DNA of 7,397 nucleotides. Source: Lachnospiraceae bacterium. Lineage in GTDB: Bacteria; Bacillota; Clostridia; Lachnospirales; Anaerotignaceae. Positions 1 to 5,238 of the stretch are shown here, in pieces. How positions within the stretch are numbered: the stretch's first letter is position 1; each line of letters begins with the position of its first letter. The position numbers were made by a program, and so were the translations under genes. The notes under the pieces were generated by a model. The model was not told the DNA's origin, searched no databases, and saw only the letters and a list, made by a program, of their open reading frames with translations. The stretch lies in the NCBI GenBank assembly GCA_028695945.1, contig JAQVIB010000104.1:1-7397 (forward strand), given 5' to 3'.

Positions 1-1
1 A

Positions 2-244
2 GTAAGAATTAGATTAAAAAGATTAGGCGCTAACAAGGCACCATTTTATAGAATAGTAGTTGCAGATTCAAGAACACCAAGAAATGGTAAGTCAATCGCT
101 GAAATCGGTTACTATAACCCACTTAAGGAACCAGTTGAGTTAAAAGTAGACGCTGATGCAGCTAAGAAATGGCTTGGTACAGGTGCTCAGCCATCTGAAA
201 CAGCTAAGGCTTTATTAAAGAAGGCTGGCGTTATCACTGAGTAA
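2..244 (+). CDS. rpsP: 30S ribosomal protein S16 (5'-truncated by the window edge)
   Basis: Eighty codons are visible and end in TAA. The translation begins VRIRLKRLGANKAPFYRIVV and continues with ADSRTPRNGKSIAEIGYYNP, the characteristic N-terminal half of S16, and ends in a short helical tail (KALLKKAGVITE). The family usually starts M-A-V-[KR]-I-R-L, so only about two codons are missing; base 1 is probably the last base of the Ala-2 codon. The full protein would be about 82 residues, normal for S16. S16 is an early-assembling protein of the 30S body that binds 16S rRNA. The gene heads the rpsP-khpA-rimM-trmD block, and its stop is 23 bases before the khpA start with no terminator between, so the two are probably co-transcribed. 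The promoter lies outside the window. Identity is near certain; only the exact start is unseen. Confidence 0.97.
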   Translation, partial: VRIRLKRLGANKAPFYRIVVADSRTPRNGKSIAEIGYYNPLKEPVELKVDADAAKKWLGTGAQPSETAKALLKKAGVITE

Positions 245-267
245 TTTTTTCTTTCAGGAGGTTTACT

Positions 268-498
268 ATGAAAGAATTATTAGAAGTTATTGCAAAAAAT
301 CTTGTAGATCATCCCGACCAGGTTACAGTGACTGAGGTACAGGGTGAAAGGTCTTTAGTTCTTGAACTAAAGGTTGCCGCAGACGACATGGGTAAAGTAA
401 TCGGTAAGCAGGGAAGAATTGCAAAAGCAATTCGTACTGTTGTTAAAGCAGCTGCTATACATGAAGACAAGCACATTGTTGTGGAGATTGTGCAATAA
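268..498 (+). CDS. khpA: KhpA, small KH-domain RNA-binding protein (YlqC family)
   Basis: This 76-residue protein consists of little more than one KH domain. The RNA-binding GXXG loop is G46-K-Q-G49 within GKVIGKQGRIAKAIRTVVKA, preceded by the beta strand SLVLELKVAADD. Length and sequence fit the YlqC/KhpA family. Where studied in Gram-positive bacteria, KhpA pairs with KhpB (Jag/EloR), binds RNA and affects cell elongation and division; that role is taken from the family and is not visible here. The start is set by a perfect AGGAGG at 256-261, six bases before the ATG. It sits directly after rpsP, the usual place for this gene. An 82-base gap then separates it from rimM. A longer frame that begins inside khpA at 419 is only the rimM frame staying open by chance. 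Confidence 0.95.
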   Translation: MKELLEVIAKNLVDHPDQVTVTEVQGERSLVLELKVAADDMGKVIGKQGRIAKAIRTVVKAAAIHEDKHIVVEIVQ

Positions 499-516
499 TA
501 AAGATTCAGACAGTTT

Positions 517-562
517 AAGGCTGATTTCTCCAAGGCAAATAGCCACAGAGGACAGCCTTTTT
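517..562 (+). other. Possible RNA stem-loop between khpA and rimM
   Basis: AAGGCTG (517-523) is an exact inverted repeat of CAGCCTT (553-559), and five T residues run from 558 to 562. The 29-base loop holds a small GGC/GCC hairpin. The layout could be a weak attenuator or an RNA processing structure ahead of the rimM ribosome binding site. The large loop and short T-run make it a poor intrinsic terminator, and the pairing may be chance. Confidence 0.25.
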
Positions 563-580
563 GTTGTACAAGGAGAATTT

Positions 581-1084
581 ATGGGATATTTTGAAATTGG
601 AAAAATTGCAGGAACACATGGAATCAAAGGTACATTAAGGGTATTCCCTACTACACAGGACCCATCTAGGTTTGAGGTACTAAAGGAAGTTATTATAGAT
701 TTAAACGGTAACAGAGAGACATTTAAAATATTGAAAGTAAGCTATCAAAAGAATATGGTGCTTTTGACAGTTAAGGAGATAGATGACATTAATGTTGCAG
801 AGAGATATAAAAATGCAACAATACTCATTCCAGAGGAAAAGGCACTTCCATTGGGTGAGAATGAATATTATACAAGAGATTTGTATGACATGGAGGTTTA
901 CACCACTGATAACGAATTTTTGGGTACAATTACAGATATACTTTCAACGGGCGCAAATGATGTATATGTTGTTAAAAAGGCTGAAGAGAAGGAACTTCTT
1001 TTGCCAGCAATAAAAGATGTTATTCTTAGTGTTAGTGTGTCAGAGAAGAAAATGATTGTAAACTTGTTAGAGGGACTGAGATAA
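581..1084 (+). CDS. rimM: Ribosome maturation factor RimM
   Basis: RimM assists assembly of the 30S head around ribosomal protein S19 and 16S rRNA. The 167-residue product has both family domains. The N-terminal RimM barrel opens with FEIGKIAGTHGIKGTLRVFP (residues 4-23), containing the hallmark G-x-HG-[IL]-KG pattern. The C-terminal PRC-barrel spans about residues 95-167, with YYTRDLYDMEV, the signature GANDVYVV (124-131) and LLLPAIKDVI (139-148). The ATG at 581 is chosen because AGGAGA (571-576) lies just before it and because the protein then has the normal family length and N-terminus. The same frame is open back to 419, but that would add 54 unrelated residues overlapping khpA. The TAA stop shares one base with the trmD ATG (TAATG), which suggests translational coupling and fits the widespread rimM-trmD pairing. 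Confidence 0.96.
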   Translation: MGYFEIGKIAGTHGIKGTLRVFPTTQDPSRFEVLKEVIIDLNGNRETFKILKVSYQKNMVLLTVKEIDDINVAERYKNATILIPEEKALPLGENEYYTRDLYDMEVYTTDNEFLGTITDILSTGANDVYVVKKAEEKELLLPAIKDVILSVSVSEKKMIVNLLEGLR

Positions 1085-1818
1085 TGGATTTTTATGTATT
1101 AACCCTTTTCCCTGAAATGATTGAAAACGGGCTTTCTCATAGTGTTATAGGTAGGTCGTTAAAAGAGGGAATTATAAGGCTTAAAGCCATTAATATACGA
1201 GATTTTTCTACTAGCAAGCAAAAGCATGTAGACGACTATCCTTATGGTGGTGGATGTGGAATGGTTATGCAGCCACAGCCTATTTATGATGCCTTCAAAA
1301 GTCTAGATGTGCCTTCAAAAACAAGAGTAGTATATATGACGCCACAAGGCAGACCATTTAACCAAAAAATTGCTGAAGAATTTGCCAAAGAGGAAAGTTT
1401 GATAATACTTTGCGGACATTATGAAGGTGTGGACGAGAGGATTATTGAAGAAATTGTAACTGATGAAATATCTATTGGAGACTTCGTGCTAACAGGCGGA
1501 GAACTTGCGGCGATGGCTGTGATAGATGCGGTTGCAAGGCTTAAGCCTGGTGTTTTAGGTAAAGAGGATAGCTTTAAAGACGAAAGTTTTACTGATAACA
1601 CACTTGAATATCCTCAATATACACGTCCGCCGATATTTATGGGAAAAGAAGTTCCAGCAGTGCTTCTAAGCGGACATCATGGTAATGTTGACAAATGGCG
1701 TAGGCAGCAAAGCCTTATCCGTACCTATAATAAACGACCAGACCTCTATGAAAAACTGGAGCTTTCAAAAAAAGAAAAAGCCTTTATGGAAGAATATATT
1801 AATGCAACAAGCACTTAG
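1084..1818 (+). CDS. trmD: tRNA (guanine37-N1)-methyltransferase TrmD
   Basis: TrmD transfers a methyl group from S-adenosylmethionine to N1 of G37, next to the anticodon, which prevents +1 frameshifting. The 244-residue product has the usual length. It shows the N-terminal FYVLTLFPEMI, the glycine-rich DDYPYGGGCGMVMQP (50-64), and the trefoil-knot cofactor-site motifs ILCGHYEGVDERI (108-120) and SIGDFVLTGGELAAM (130-144). SFTDNTLEYPQYTRPP (168-183) holds D171, corresponding to the catalytic aspartate region, which in many homologues reads DGLLDxPHYTRP. The C-terminal substrate-binding part includes LLSGHHGNVDKWRRQQSL. Translation probably couples to rimM through the TAATG overlap. The usual next gene, rplS, is absent: murA follows after 52 bases with no terminator visible between them. 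Confidence 0.97.
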   Translation: MDFYVLTLFPEMIENGLSHSVIGRSLKEGIIRLKAINIRDFSTSKQKHVDDYPYGGGCGMVMQPQPIYDAFKSLDVPSKTRVVYMTPQGRPFNQKIAEEFAKEESLIILCGHYEGVDERIIEEIVTDEISIGDFVLTGGELAAMAVIDAVARLKPGVLGKEDSFKDESFTDNTLEYPQYTRPPIFMGKEVPAVLLSGHHGNVDKWRRQQSLIRTYNKRPDLYEKLELSKKEKAFMEEYINATST

Positions 1819-1835
1819 TTCCAATAAAAGAATAA

Positions 1836-1864
1836 TATAATGTATAATTCCGTGACTAAGGTGG
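1836..1864 (+). promoter_or_regulatory. Possible murA promoter -10 elements and ribosome binding site
   Basis: The 52-base trmD-murA gap contains two exact TATAAT hexamers, at 1836-1841 and 1843-1848, followed by the ribosome binding site AAGGTGG (1858-1864), six bases before the murA ATG. No convincing -35 is present: the best-placed hexamer, TTCCAA at 1819-1824, matches TTGACA at only three positions. In DNA this AT-rich a TATAAT can occur by chance, so the ribosome binding site is solid while a separate promoter is tentative. Read-through from trmD is the alternative. Confidence 0.35.
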
Positions 1865-1870
1865 TTTTTC

Positions 1871-3133
1871 ATGGGCAGGTACATTATTAAAGGCGGTAAA
1901 AGGCTTAAGGGCGAAGTCATGGTTAACGGCAGCAAAAACGCAGTTTTGCCCATACTCAGTGCGTCCCTAATTAATGGCAAAGAAAGTGTTTTAACTAATT
2001 GCCCCGACATTACAGATGTTTCCTTTACCTGTGAAATATTAAAGGCACTGGGGTGCAGTGTTAAGCGTGAGGGTAAAATACTTACAATCAATTCTTGTGG
2101 TATAAACAATGCCTCTGTGCCAAAAGATATGGCGGAAAAAATGCGTTCGTCTATTTTATTTTTGGGTGTACTGCTTGGCAAGTTTGGAAGTGTTTCCATA
2201 AACAAGCCTGGAGGCTGTGCTATTGGTAAACGTCCTGTTGATATACATTTAGATGCACTTAAAGCACTTGGTGCAAATATAGTTGAAACTGATACTACTA
2301 TTGAATGTACAGCAGAAAATCTTTTGGGTACAGATATATATTTGCCATTTGCCAGTGTTGGTGCAACAGAGAACACTATGCTTGCAGCCGTTTTTGCAAA
2401 AGGGCAGACTACAATCCATAATGCAGCAAAAGAACCTGAAATTTGGGCTTTACAGGAATATATGAAATCCATTGGCGTAACGGTGGAAGGTGCAGGTACA
2501 CCAACAATTTTTATAAGCGGTTGTGGCAAATATAAGGATGCAGAAGTTGACATTATATCAGATAGAATTGAGGCTGGAACATATTTAACCGCAGCGGCAA
2601 TAACAAAAGGAGAAATTTTTTTAAAAAATGTTAGTTGGATTTATATGTGTAAAACCTTAGAAATTATGTCGGAGTGTGGGTGCGAAATAAAGGTGAAAAA
2701 AGATAGTATTTATCTTAAAGCACCAAAAAAAATAAAACCATTAAATCTTATAAGAACTGGTGTATACCCAAACTTTGCAACAGATATGCAGCCTATACTT
2801 ATGAGCCTGTTGACAACATCTTCGGGAACAAGTATTATAATTGAGCAGATGTTTGAAAACCGTTTCAGCCATGCAGATGAATTGAATAAGATGGGTGCAA
2901 AGGTTTCGGCACAGACAAGAGTTGCTATTATTGATGGGGTTAAACAGCTTAAAGGGGCAGAAGTTAATGCAACAGATTTACGTGCAGGAGCGGCATTAAT
3001 TCTTGCCGGGTTAAATGCAAAAGGTACAACAATTGTAAACAATGCCAATTTTGTTAAGCGAGGATACGATAATATTGAAAAAAATTTGCATGGTCTTGGT
3101 GCAGAAATAAAATTTTGTGATGGTGAAAATTGA
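1871..3133 (+). CDS. murA: UDP-N-acetylglucosamine 1-carboxyvinyltransferase MurA
   Basis: MurA catalyses the first committed step of peptidoglycan synthesis in the cytoplasm, moving enolpyruvate from phosphoenolpyruvate to UDP-GlcNAc. The 420-residue length is typical. Key sites are visible: K22-N23 in NGSKNAVLPILSAS, the catalytic-loop cysteine C116 in GGCAIGKRPVDIHLDAL, SVGATENTMLAA (162-173), the general-base region TDMQ with D305, DLRAGAALILAG (369-380) and KRGYDNIEKNLHGLGAEI near the C-terminus with R397. A cysteine rather than aspartate at the active-site loop predicts the fosfomycin-sensitive form. Many Firmicutes carry two murA paralogues; this is the copy next to ftsQ, and whether a second exists cannot be seen. 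The TGA stop overlaps the ftsQ ATG by one base. The position before ftsQ is where Bacillus subtilis has murB. Confidence 0.96.
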   Translation: MGRYIIKGGKRLKGEVMVNGSKNAVLPILSASLINGKESVLTNCPDITDVSFTCEILKALGCSVKREGKILTINSCGINNASVPKDMAEKMRSSILFLGVLLGKFGSVSINKPGGCAIGKRPVDIHLDALKALGANIVETDTTIECTAENLLGTDIYLPFASVGATENTMLAAVFAKGQTTIHNAAKEPEIWALQEYMKSIGVTVEGAGTPTIFISGCGKYKDAEVDIISDRIEAGTYLTAAAITKGEIFLKNVSWIYMCKTLEIMSECGCEIKVKKDSIYLKAPKKIKPLNLIRTGVYPNFATDMQPILMSLLTTSSGTSIIIEQMFENRFSHADELNKMGAKVSAQTRVAIIDGVKQLKGAEVNATDLRAGAALILAGLNAKGTTIVNNANFVKRGYDNIEKNLHGLGAEIKFCDGEN

Positions 3134-3915
3134 TGGCATTCAAGAAAAAAGCCGATAAATTAGAAAATGAATATAGTGCAAAGGAATCAAGTGGGGGAAA
3201 ATACAAGAAGTCTCCAGCTAAAAAACTTTTGTTTTTAATAGTAATAGTTCTTGCGGTTTTTGCGGTACTTCTTTCGCCCATATTTAACATAAAACAGATT
3301 AACATTACGGAAATGAAAAAGTACTCAAAAGAAGAAATTTGCAGTATGATAGGTGTTGCTGCAGGAGGAAATTTATTTGCCTACAGTAGCCAAAAGGCTA
3401 AAAAAATTCTTACTGCGAATACTTACGTGGAAAGTGTGCAAATTAAAAAAAGTTTTCCTAACACAATAAATATTGAGATTAATGAAAGAAAGGTAAGAGG
3501 ATATGTACCATACATGGACTCTTACTTATACATAGATGAATACGGAAGAGTATTAGAAATTAAAGGTTCTTTTACGGATCCTTTACCAGTGGTTACGGGT
3601 CTTAAGTTCAGCAGTTTTCAACTTGGAGAGAAAATAGAAGCGGAAAATAAAGATGCTTTTGATGAGGTTGTTGTTATTGCACAGGTGATGACGAAGTATG
3701 AAATGCTTGACACAGTTGTAAAACTTGATGTGAGTAACACAGAAAAAATTACGGCATATGTAAACAAAATAGAAATTAATTTAGGCAACATAACTAATTG
3801 TGATGAGAAAATACGAACTATGGCTGCAGTTGTGAAACAGATTCCTGAAAAGGATAGGGGAAGTCTGGATTTAAGCGATTTATCTAAGCCTATAGTCTTT
3901 AAATATCTAACGTAA
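3133..3915 (+). CDS. ftsQ: Cell division protein FtsQ/DivIB (POTRA-domain bitopic membrane protein)
   Basis: FtsQ/DivIB is a divisome scaffold that works with FtsL and DivIC/FtsB to control septal wall synthesis. The 260-residue product has a lysine-rich cytoplasmic tail (1-31), one transmembrane helix (about 32-50, KLLFLIVIVLAVFAVLLSPI), and then an extracytoplasmic POTRA domain (about 52-120) with IFNIKQINITEMKKYSKEEI and the VQIKKSFPNTINIEINERK segment typical of the family. The following beta domain contains YLYIDEYGRVLE and PVVTGLKFSSFQLGEKI. I chose the ATG at 3133, which overlaps the murA TGA (TGATG); a TTG one codon upstream at 3130 is possible but less likely. Its own ribosome binding site is weak (TGGTGAAAA), so expression probably depends on coupling to murA. 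The downstream genes are the usual ftsQ companions of Firmicutes. Confidence 0.92.
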   Translation: MAFKKKADKLENEYSAKESSGGKYKKSPAKKLLFLIVIVLAVFAVLLSPIFNIKQINITEMKKYSKEEICSMIGVAAGGNLFAYSSQKAKKILTANTYVESVQIKKSFPNTINIEINERKVRGYVPYMDSYLYIDEYGRVLEIKGSFTDPLPVVTGLKFSSFQLGEKIEAENKDAFDEVVVIAQVMTKYEMLDTVVKLDVSNTEKITAYVNKIEINLGNITNCDEKIRTMAAVVKQIPEKDRGSLDLSDLSKPIVFKYLT

Positions 3916-3990
3916 TTGCATTTTATAATTCCACAGATAACATTTATAATTACCAATGGAATAATTGAAATCAGTTACAAATTTTTTACG

Positions 3991-4008
3991 AAGGATGATG
4001 CAACGGTG
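3991..4008 (+). promoter_or_regulatory. Ribosome binding site that sets a GTG start for the DUF881 gene
   Basis: AAGGA at 3991-3995 lies ten bases before the GTG at 4006. Starting there removes 30 non-homologous residues that would result from a TTG directly abutting the ftsQ stop, and it places the transmembrane helix right after a short charged N-terminus (MKKIDHG), as in the family. Two ATG triplets at 3995 and 3998 are out of frame. The ten-base spacing is slightly long. Confidence 0.6.
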
Positions 4009-4740
4009 AAGAAAATTGACCATGGTATTGTTTCTGTTACTATATTATGTATATTTCTTGGCACTATAATTGGAATTCAGTTTAAAACTGTAAAAAAACA
4101 GGCAACAGCGTATGATATTCAGCGTGTAAGTGAGCTTTCTATTAAGCTTAACAGTGCCACTTCAGAAAATGAAAGTCTTTTAGAAAGAATTAAGGAAAAA
4201 GACAAAAAAATTGCAGAATATGAAAGTTATATGGCAGAAGAAAGCAAAGAGGTTAAGACAATTTTAGATGAAAGCAGTAACCTTAAAATGCTTGCGGGTC
4301 TTACAGCTGTTTCGGGCAGAGGAATTTCTGTAGCAATTAATGACAGTCCAAAGGCAGGGCAGCAAAACGAAGGTATTAGCACAGATGCATTTTTGGTACA
4401 TGCTGAAGATATACTTTCAATTCTAAATGAATTAAATGTTGCTGGTGCTGAGGCAGTATGCATAAATGGACAGAGAATTATTTCTACATCAGCGGTTCGA
4501 TGTGCAGGTTCAGTTGTTAATATAAATGATGTTAAAATTGCAGCACCGTTTGTAATTACAGCCATCGGTGATCCTGATATTTTAGAGGCCTCTCTTATGT
4601 TTCCAGGTGGTGTAGTTGATGCACTTAAACCATGGGGAATAGAGATAATTATTAAAAAAATGGAATTGGTGGAGATACCGGCTTTTGAACAGCAGTTTGA
4701 ATTTAAGGAAGCTAAGCCTTCTAAAGCGGAGGGATTGTAA
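4006..4740 (+). CDS. YlxW-like DUF881 family membrane protein
   Basis: The 244-residue product has a short cytoplasmic N-terminus, one transmembrane helix (about 8-25, IVSVTILCIFLGTIIGI), a probable coiled coil (about 38-88, rich in Glu, Lys and Ser), and a C-terminal DUF881 domain (about 98-220). DUF881 hallmarks are GRGISVAINDSP, VHAEDILSILNELNVAGAEA, VCINGQRIISTSAVRCAG and PFVITAIGDPDILEASLMFPGG. The family is found beside ftsQ/divIB and ftsZ in Firmicutes and actinobacteria. Its biochemical role is not firmly established, and location suggests a division-associated function. Bacillus subtilis has two tandem members (ylxW, ylxX); only one is present here, so I leave the gene symbol empty. 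A 90-base gap separates it from ftsQ, while its TAA overlaps the sbp ATG. The GTG start is the least certain point. Confidence 0.88.
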   Translation: MKKIDHGIVSVTILCIFLGTIIGIQFKTVKKQATAYDIQRVSELSIKLNSATSENESLLERIKEKDKKIAEYESYMAEESKEVKTILDESSNLKMLAGLTAVSGRGISVAINDSPKAGQQNEGISTDAFLVHAEDILSILNELNVAGAEAVCINGQRIISTSAVRCAGSVVNINDVKIAAPFVITAIGDPDILEASLMFPGGVVDALKPWGIEIIIKKMELVEIPAFEQQFEFKEAKPSKAEGL

Positions 4741-5096
4741 TGTTAATACCTATGGTTGGTTTGTTGACTGGTATAGTAATAGGAATTTTGTGCCCTTTTG
4801 TTTTTCCAGCAAGCTATTCAACATATGTTGCAATAGGAATACTTGCTTGTGCAGATTCTGTATTAGGAGGGGTTCGAAGCAATCTATTTAAGCAGTTCAC
4901 ACTTTCAGTATTTGTTTCTGGTTTTTTTGGAAATGCCATATTAGCAATGTTGTTGATTTTTCTTGGTCAACACCTTAACATACAACTTTCTGTAGCGGCG
5001 GTTGTAGTTTTTGGGTCAAGGCTTTTTCAAAATTTTGCTGATATTAGAAGGTTTTGGTTGAACAAAGGAAAGAAAGAAGATAATATGTTAATGTAG
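4740..5096 (+). CDS. sbp: Small basic protein Sbp (DUF1290), integral membrane protein
   Basis: This 118-residue protein is almost entirely hydrophobic, with predicted membrane segments at about 5-22, 26-42, 55-77 and 82-94, ending in a basic tail (RRFWLNKGKK). It matches the DUF1290 small basic protein family through PMVGLLTGIVIGILCPF, the conserved ADSVLGGVRSNL (38-49), FVSGFFGNAILA and AAVVVFGSRLFQNFADIRR (86-104). No biochemical activity is established for the family; it is recognised by sequence and by its constant place between DUF881 genes and ftsA/ftsZ in Gram-positives. The ATG overlaps the preceding TAA (TAATG), with GCGGAGGGA upstream as ribosome binding site, so the pair is probably translated together. 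The next gene is ftsZ rather than ftsA, after 139 bases. Confidence 0.92.
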   Translation: MLIPMVGLLTGIVIGILCPFVFPASYSTYVAIGILACADSVLGGVRSNLFKQFTLSVFVSGFFGNAILAMLLIFLGQHLNIQLSVAAVVVFGSRLFQNFADIRRFWLNKGKKEDNMLM

Positions 5097-5121
5097 TAGA
5101 TTAATTTAATTTTATAAAGTG

Positions 5122-5156
5122 CTAAAAATGTTGTAAAAAAAATTAACATATTTTAG
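5122..5156. repeat. AT-rich inverted repeat upstream of ftsZ
   Basis: The arms are CTAAAAATGTT (5122-5132) and AACATATTTTAG (5145-5156). They pair over 11 base pairs with a single bulged A (5150) around a 12-base A-rich loop. With only two G-C pairs and no clean T-run after the right arm, it is a poor intrinsic terminator. An operator, or a weak stem in read-through RNA from sbp, is also possible. The symmetry is directly visible; any function is inference. Confidence 0.5.
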
Positions 5157-5157
5157 T

Positions 5158-5169
5158 TTGCTATAGCAA
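5158..5169. repeat. Perfect 12-bp palindrome upstream of ftsZ
   Basis: TTGCTATAGCAA is exactly self-complementary and starts one base after the preceding inverted repeat. It ends 17 bases before the TATAAT at 5187, so it covers the expected -35 region: its right half, TAGCAA, is spaced 17 bases from that hexamer. A dimeric repressor or activator could bind such a site; none can be identified from this window. Confidence 0.5.
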
Positions 5170-5192
5170 TTACATTTGTTTTATTGTATAAT
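5158..5192 (+). promoter_or_regulatory. Probable ftsZ promoter
   Basis: An exact TATAAT lies at 5187-5192, about 44 bases before the ftsZ start, in a 139-base leader with no gene. The -35 is uncertain: TAGCAA (5164-5169) has the ideal 17-base spacing but matches TTGACA at only three positions. TTGCTA (5158-5163) matches at four and could pair with TATTGT (5182-5187) at 18 bases. A sigma-A-type promoter giving ftsZ its own transcription start is likely, but read-through from sbp is not excluded because no strong terminator intervenes. Confidence 0.5.
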
Positions 5193-5220
5193 ATAGGACA
5201 ATCTATTTAATGATTTAGTT

Positions 5221-5238
5221 GGGAGGGGAAGCTCAGTG
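5221..5238 (+). promoter_or_regulatory. Strong ribosome binding site that decides the GTG start of ftsZ
   Basis: GGGAGGGGAA (5221-5230) is purine-rich and complementary to the 16S 3' end. It lies five bases before the GTG at 5236. No in-frame ATG precedes the nucleotide-binding motif that begins about residue 18, so GTG is the only sensible start. Confidence 0.8.

Noticed and set aside
419..580. The rimM reading frame is open upstream to an ATG at 419, inside khpA.
   Set aside because: The extra 54 residues have no RimM similarity and overlap khpA. A good ribosome binding site and the family N-terminus support the ATG at 581.
1290..1320. Direct repeat TGCCTTCAAAA at 1290-1300 and 1310-1320 inside trmD.
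   Set aside because: There are only two short copies, within conserved-length coding sequence and in different reading frames. Coincidence is the simplest explanation.
1765..2553. A long open frame on the minus strand (262 codons) across murA.
   Set aside because: It is antisense to a clear murA coding sequence, its translation is low-complexity Ser/Pro/Leu-rich, and it matches no family I recognise. It is a shadow of codon bias.
3924..3950. Two TATAAT hexamers in the ftsQ-DUF881 gap as a promoter.
   Set aside because: Neither has a -35 with more than about three matches at a suitable distance, and such hexamers are common in AT-rich DNA. Not listed as a feature.
3916..4005. A TTG start directly after the ftsQ stop would lengthen the DUF881 protein by 30 residues.
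   Set aside because: No ribosome binding site fits it, and the extension does not resemble the family N-terminus. The GTG at 4006 gives the usual short tail before the membrane helix.
5122..5156. Inverted repeat after sbp as an intrinsic terminator.
   Set aside because: The stem is almost all A-T, has a bulge, and lacks a clean T-run. It is kept only as a repeat.
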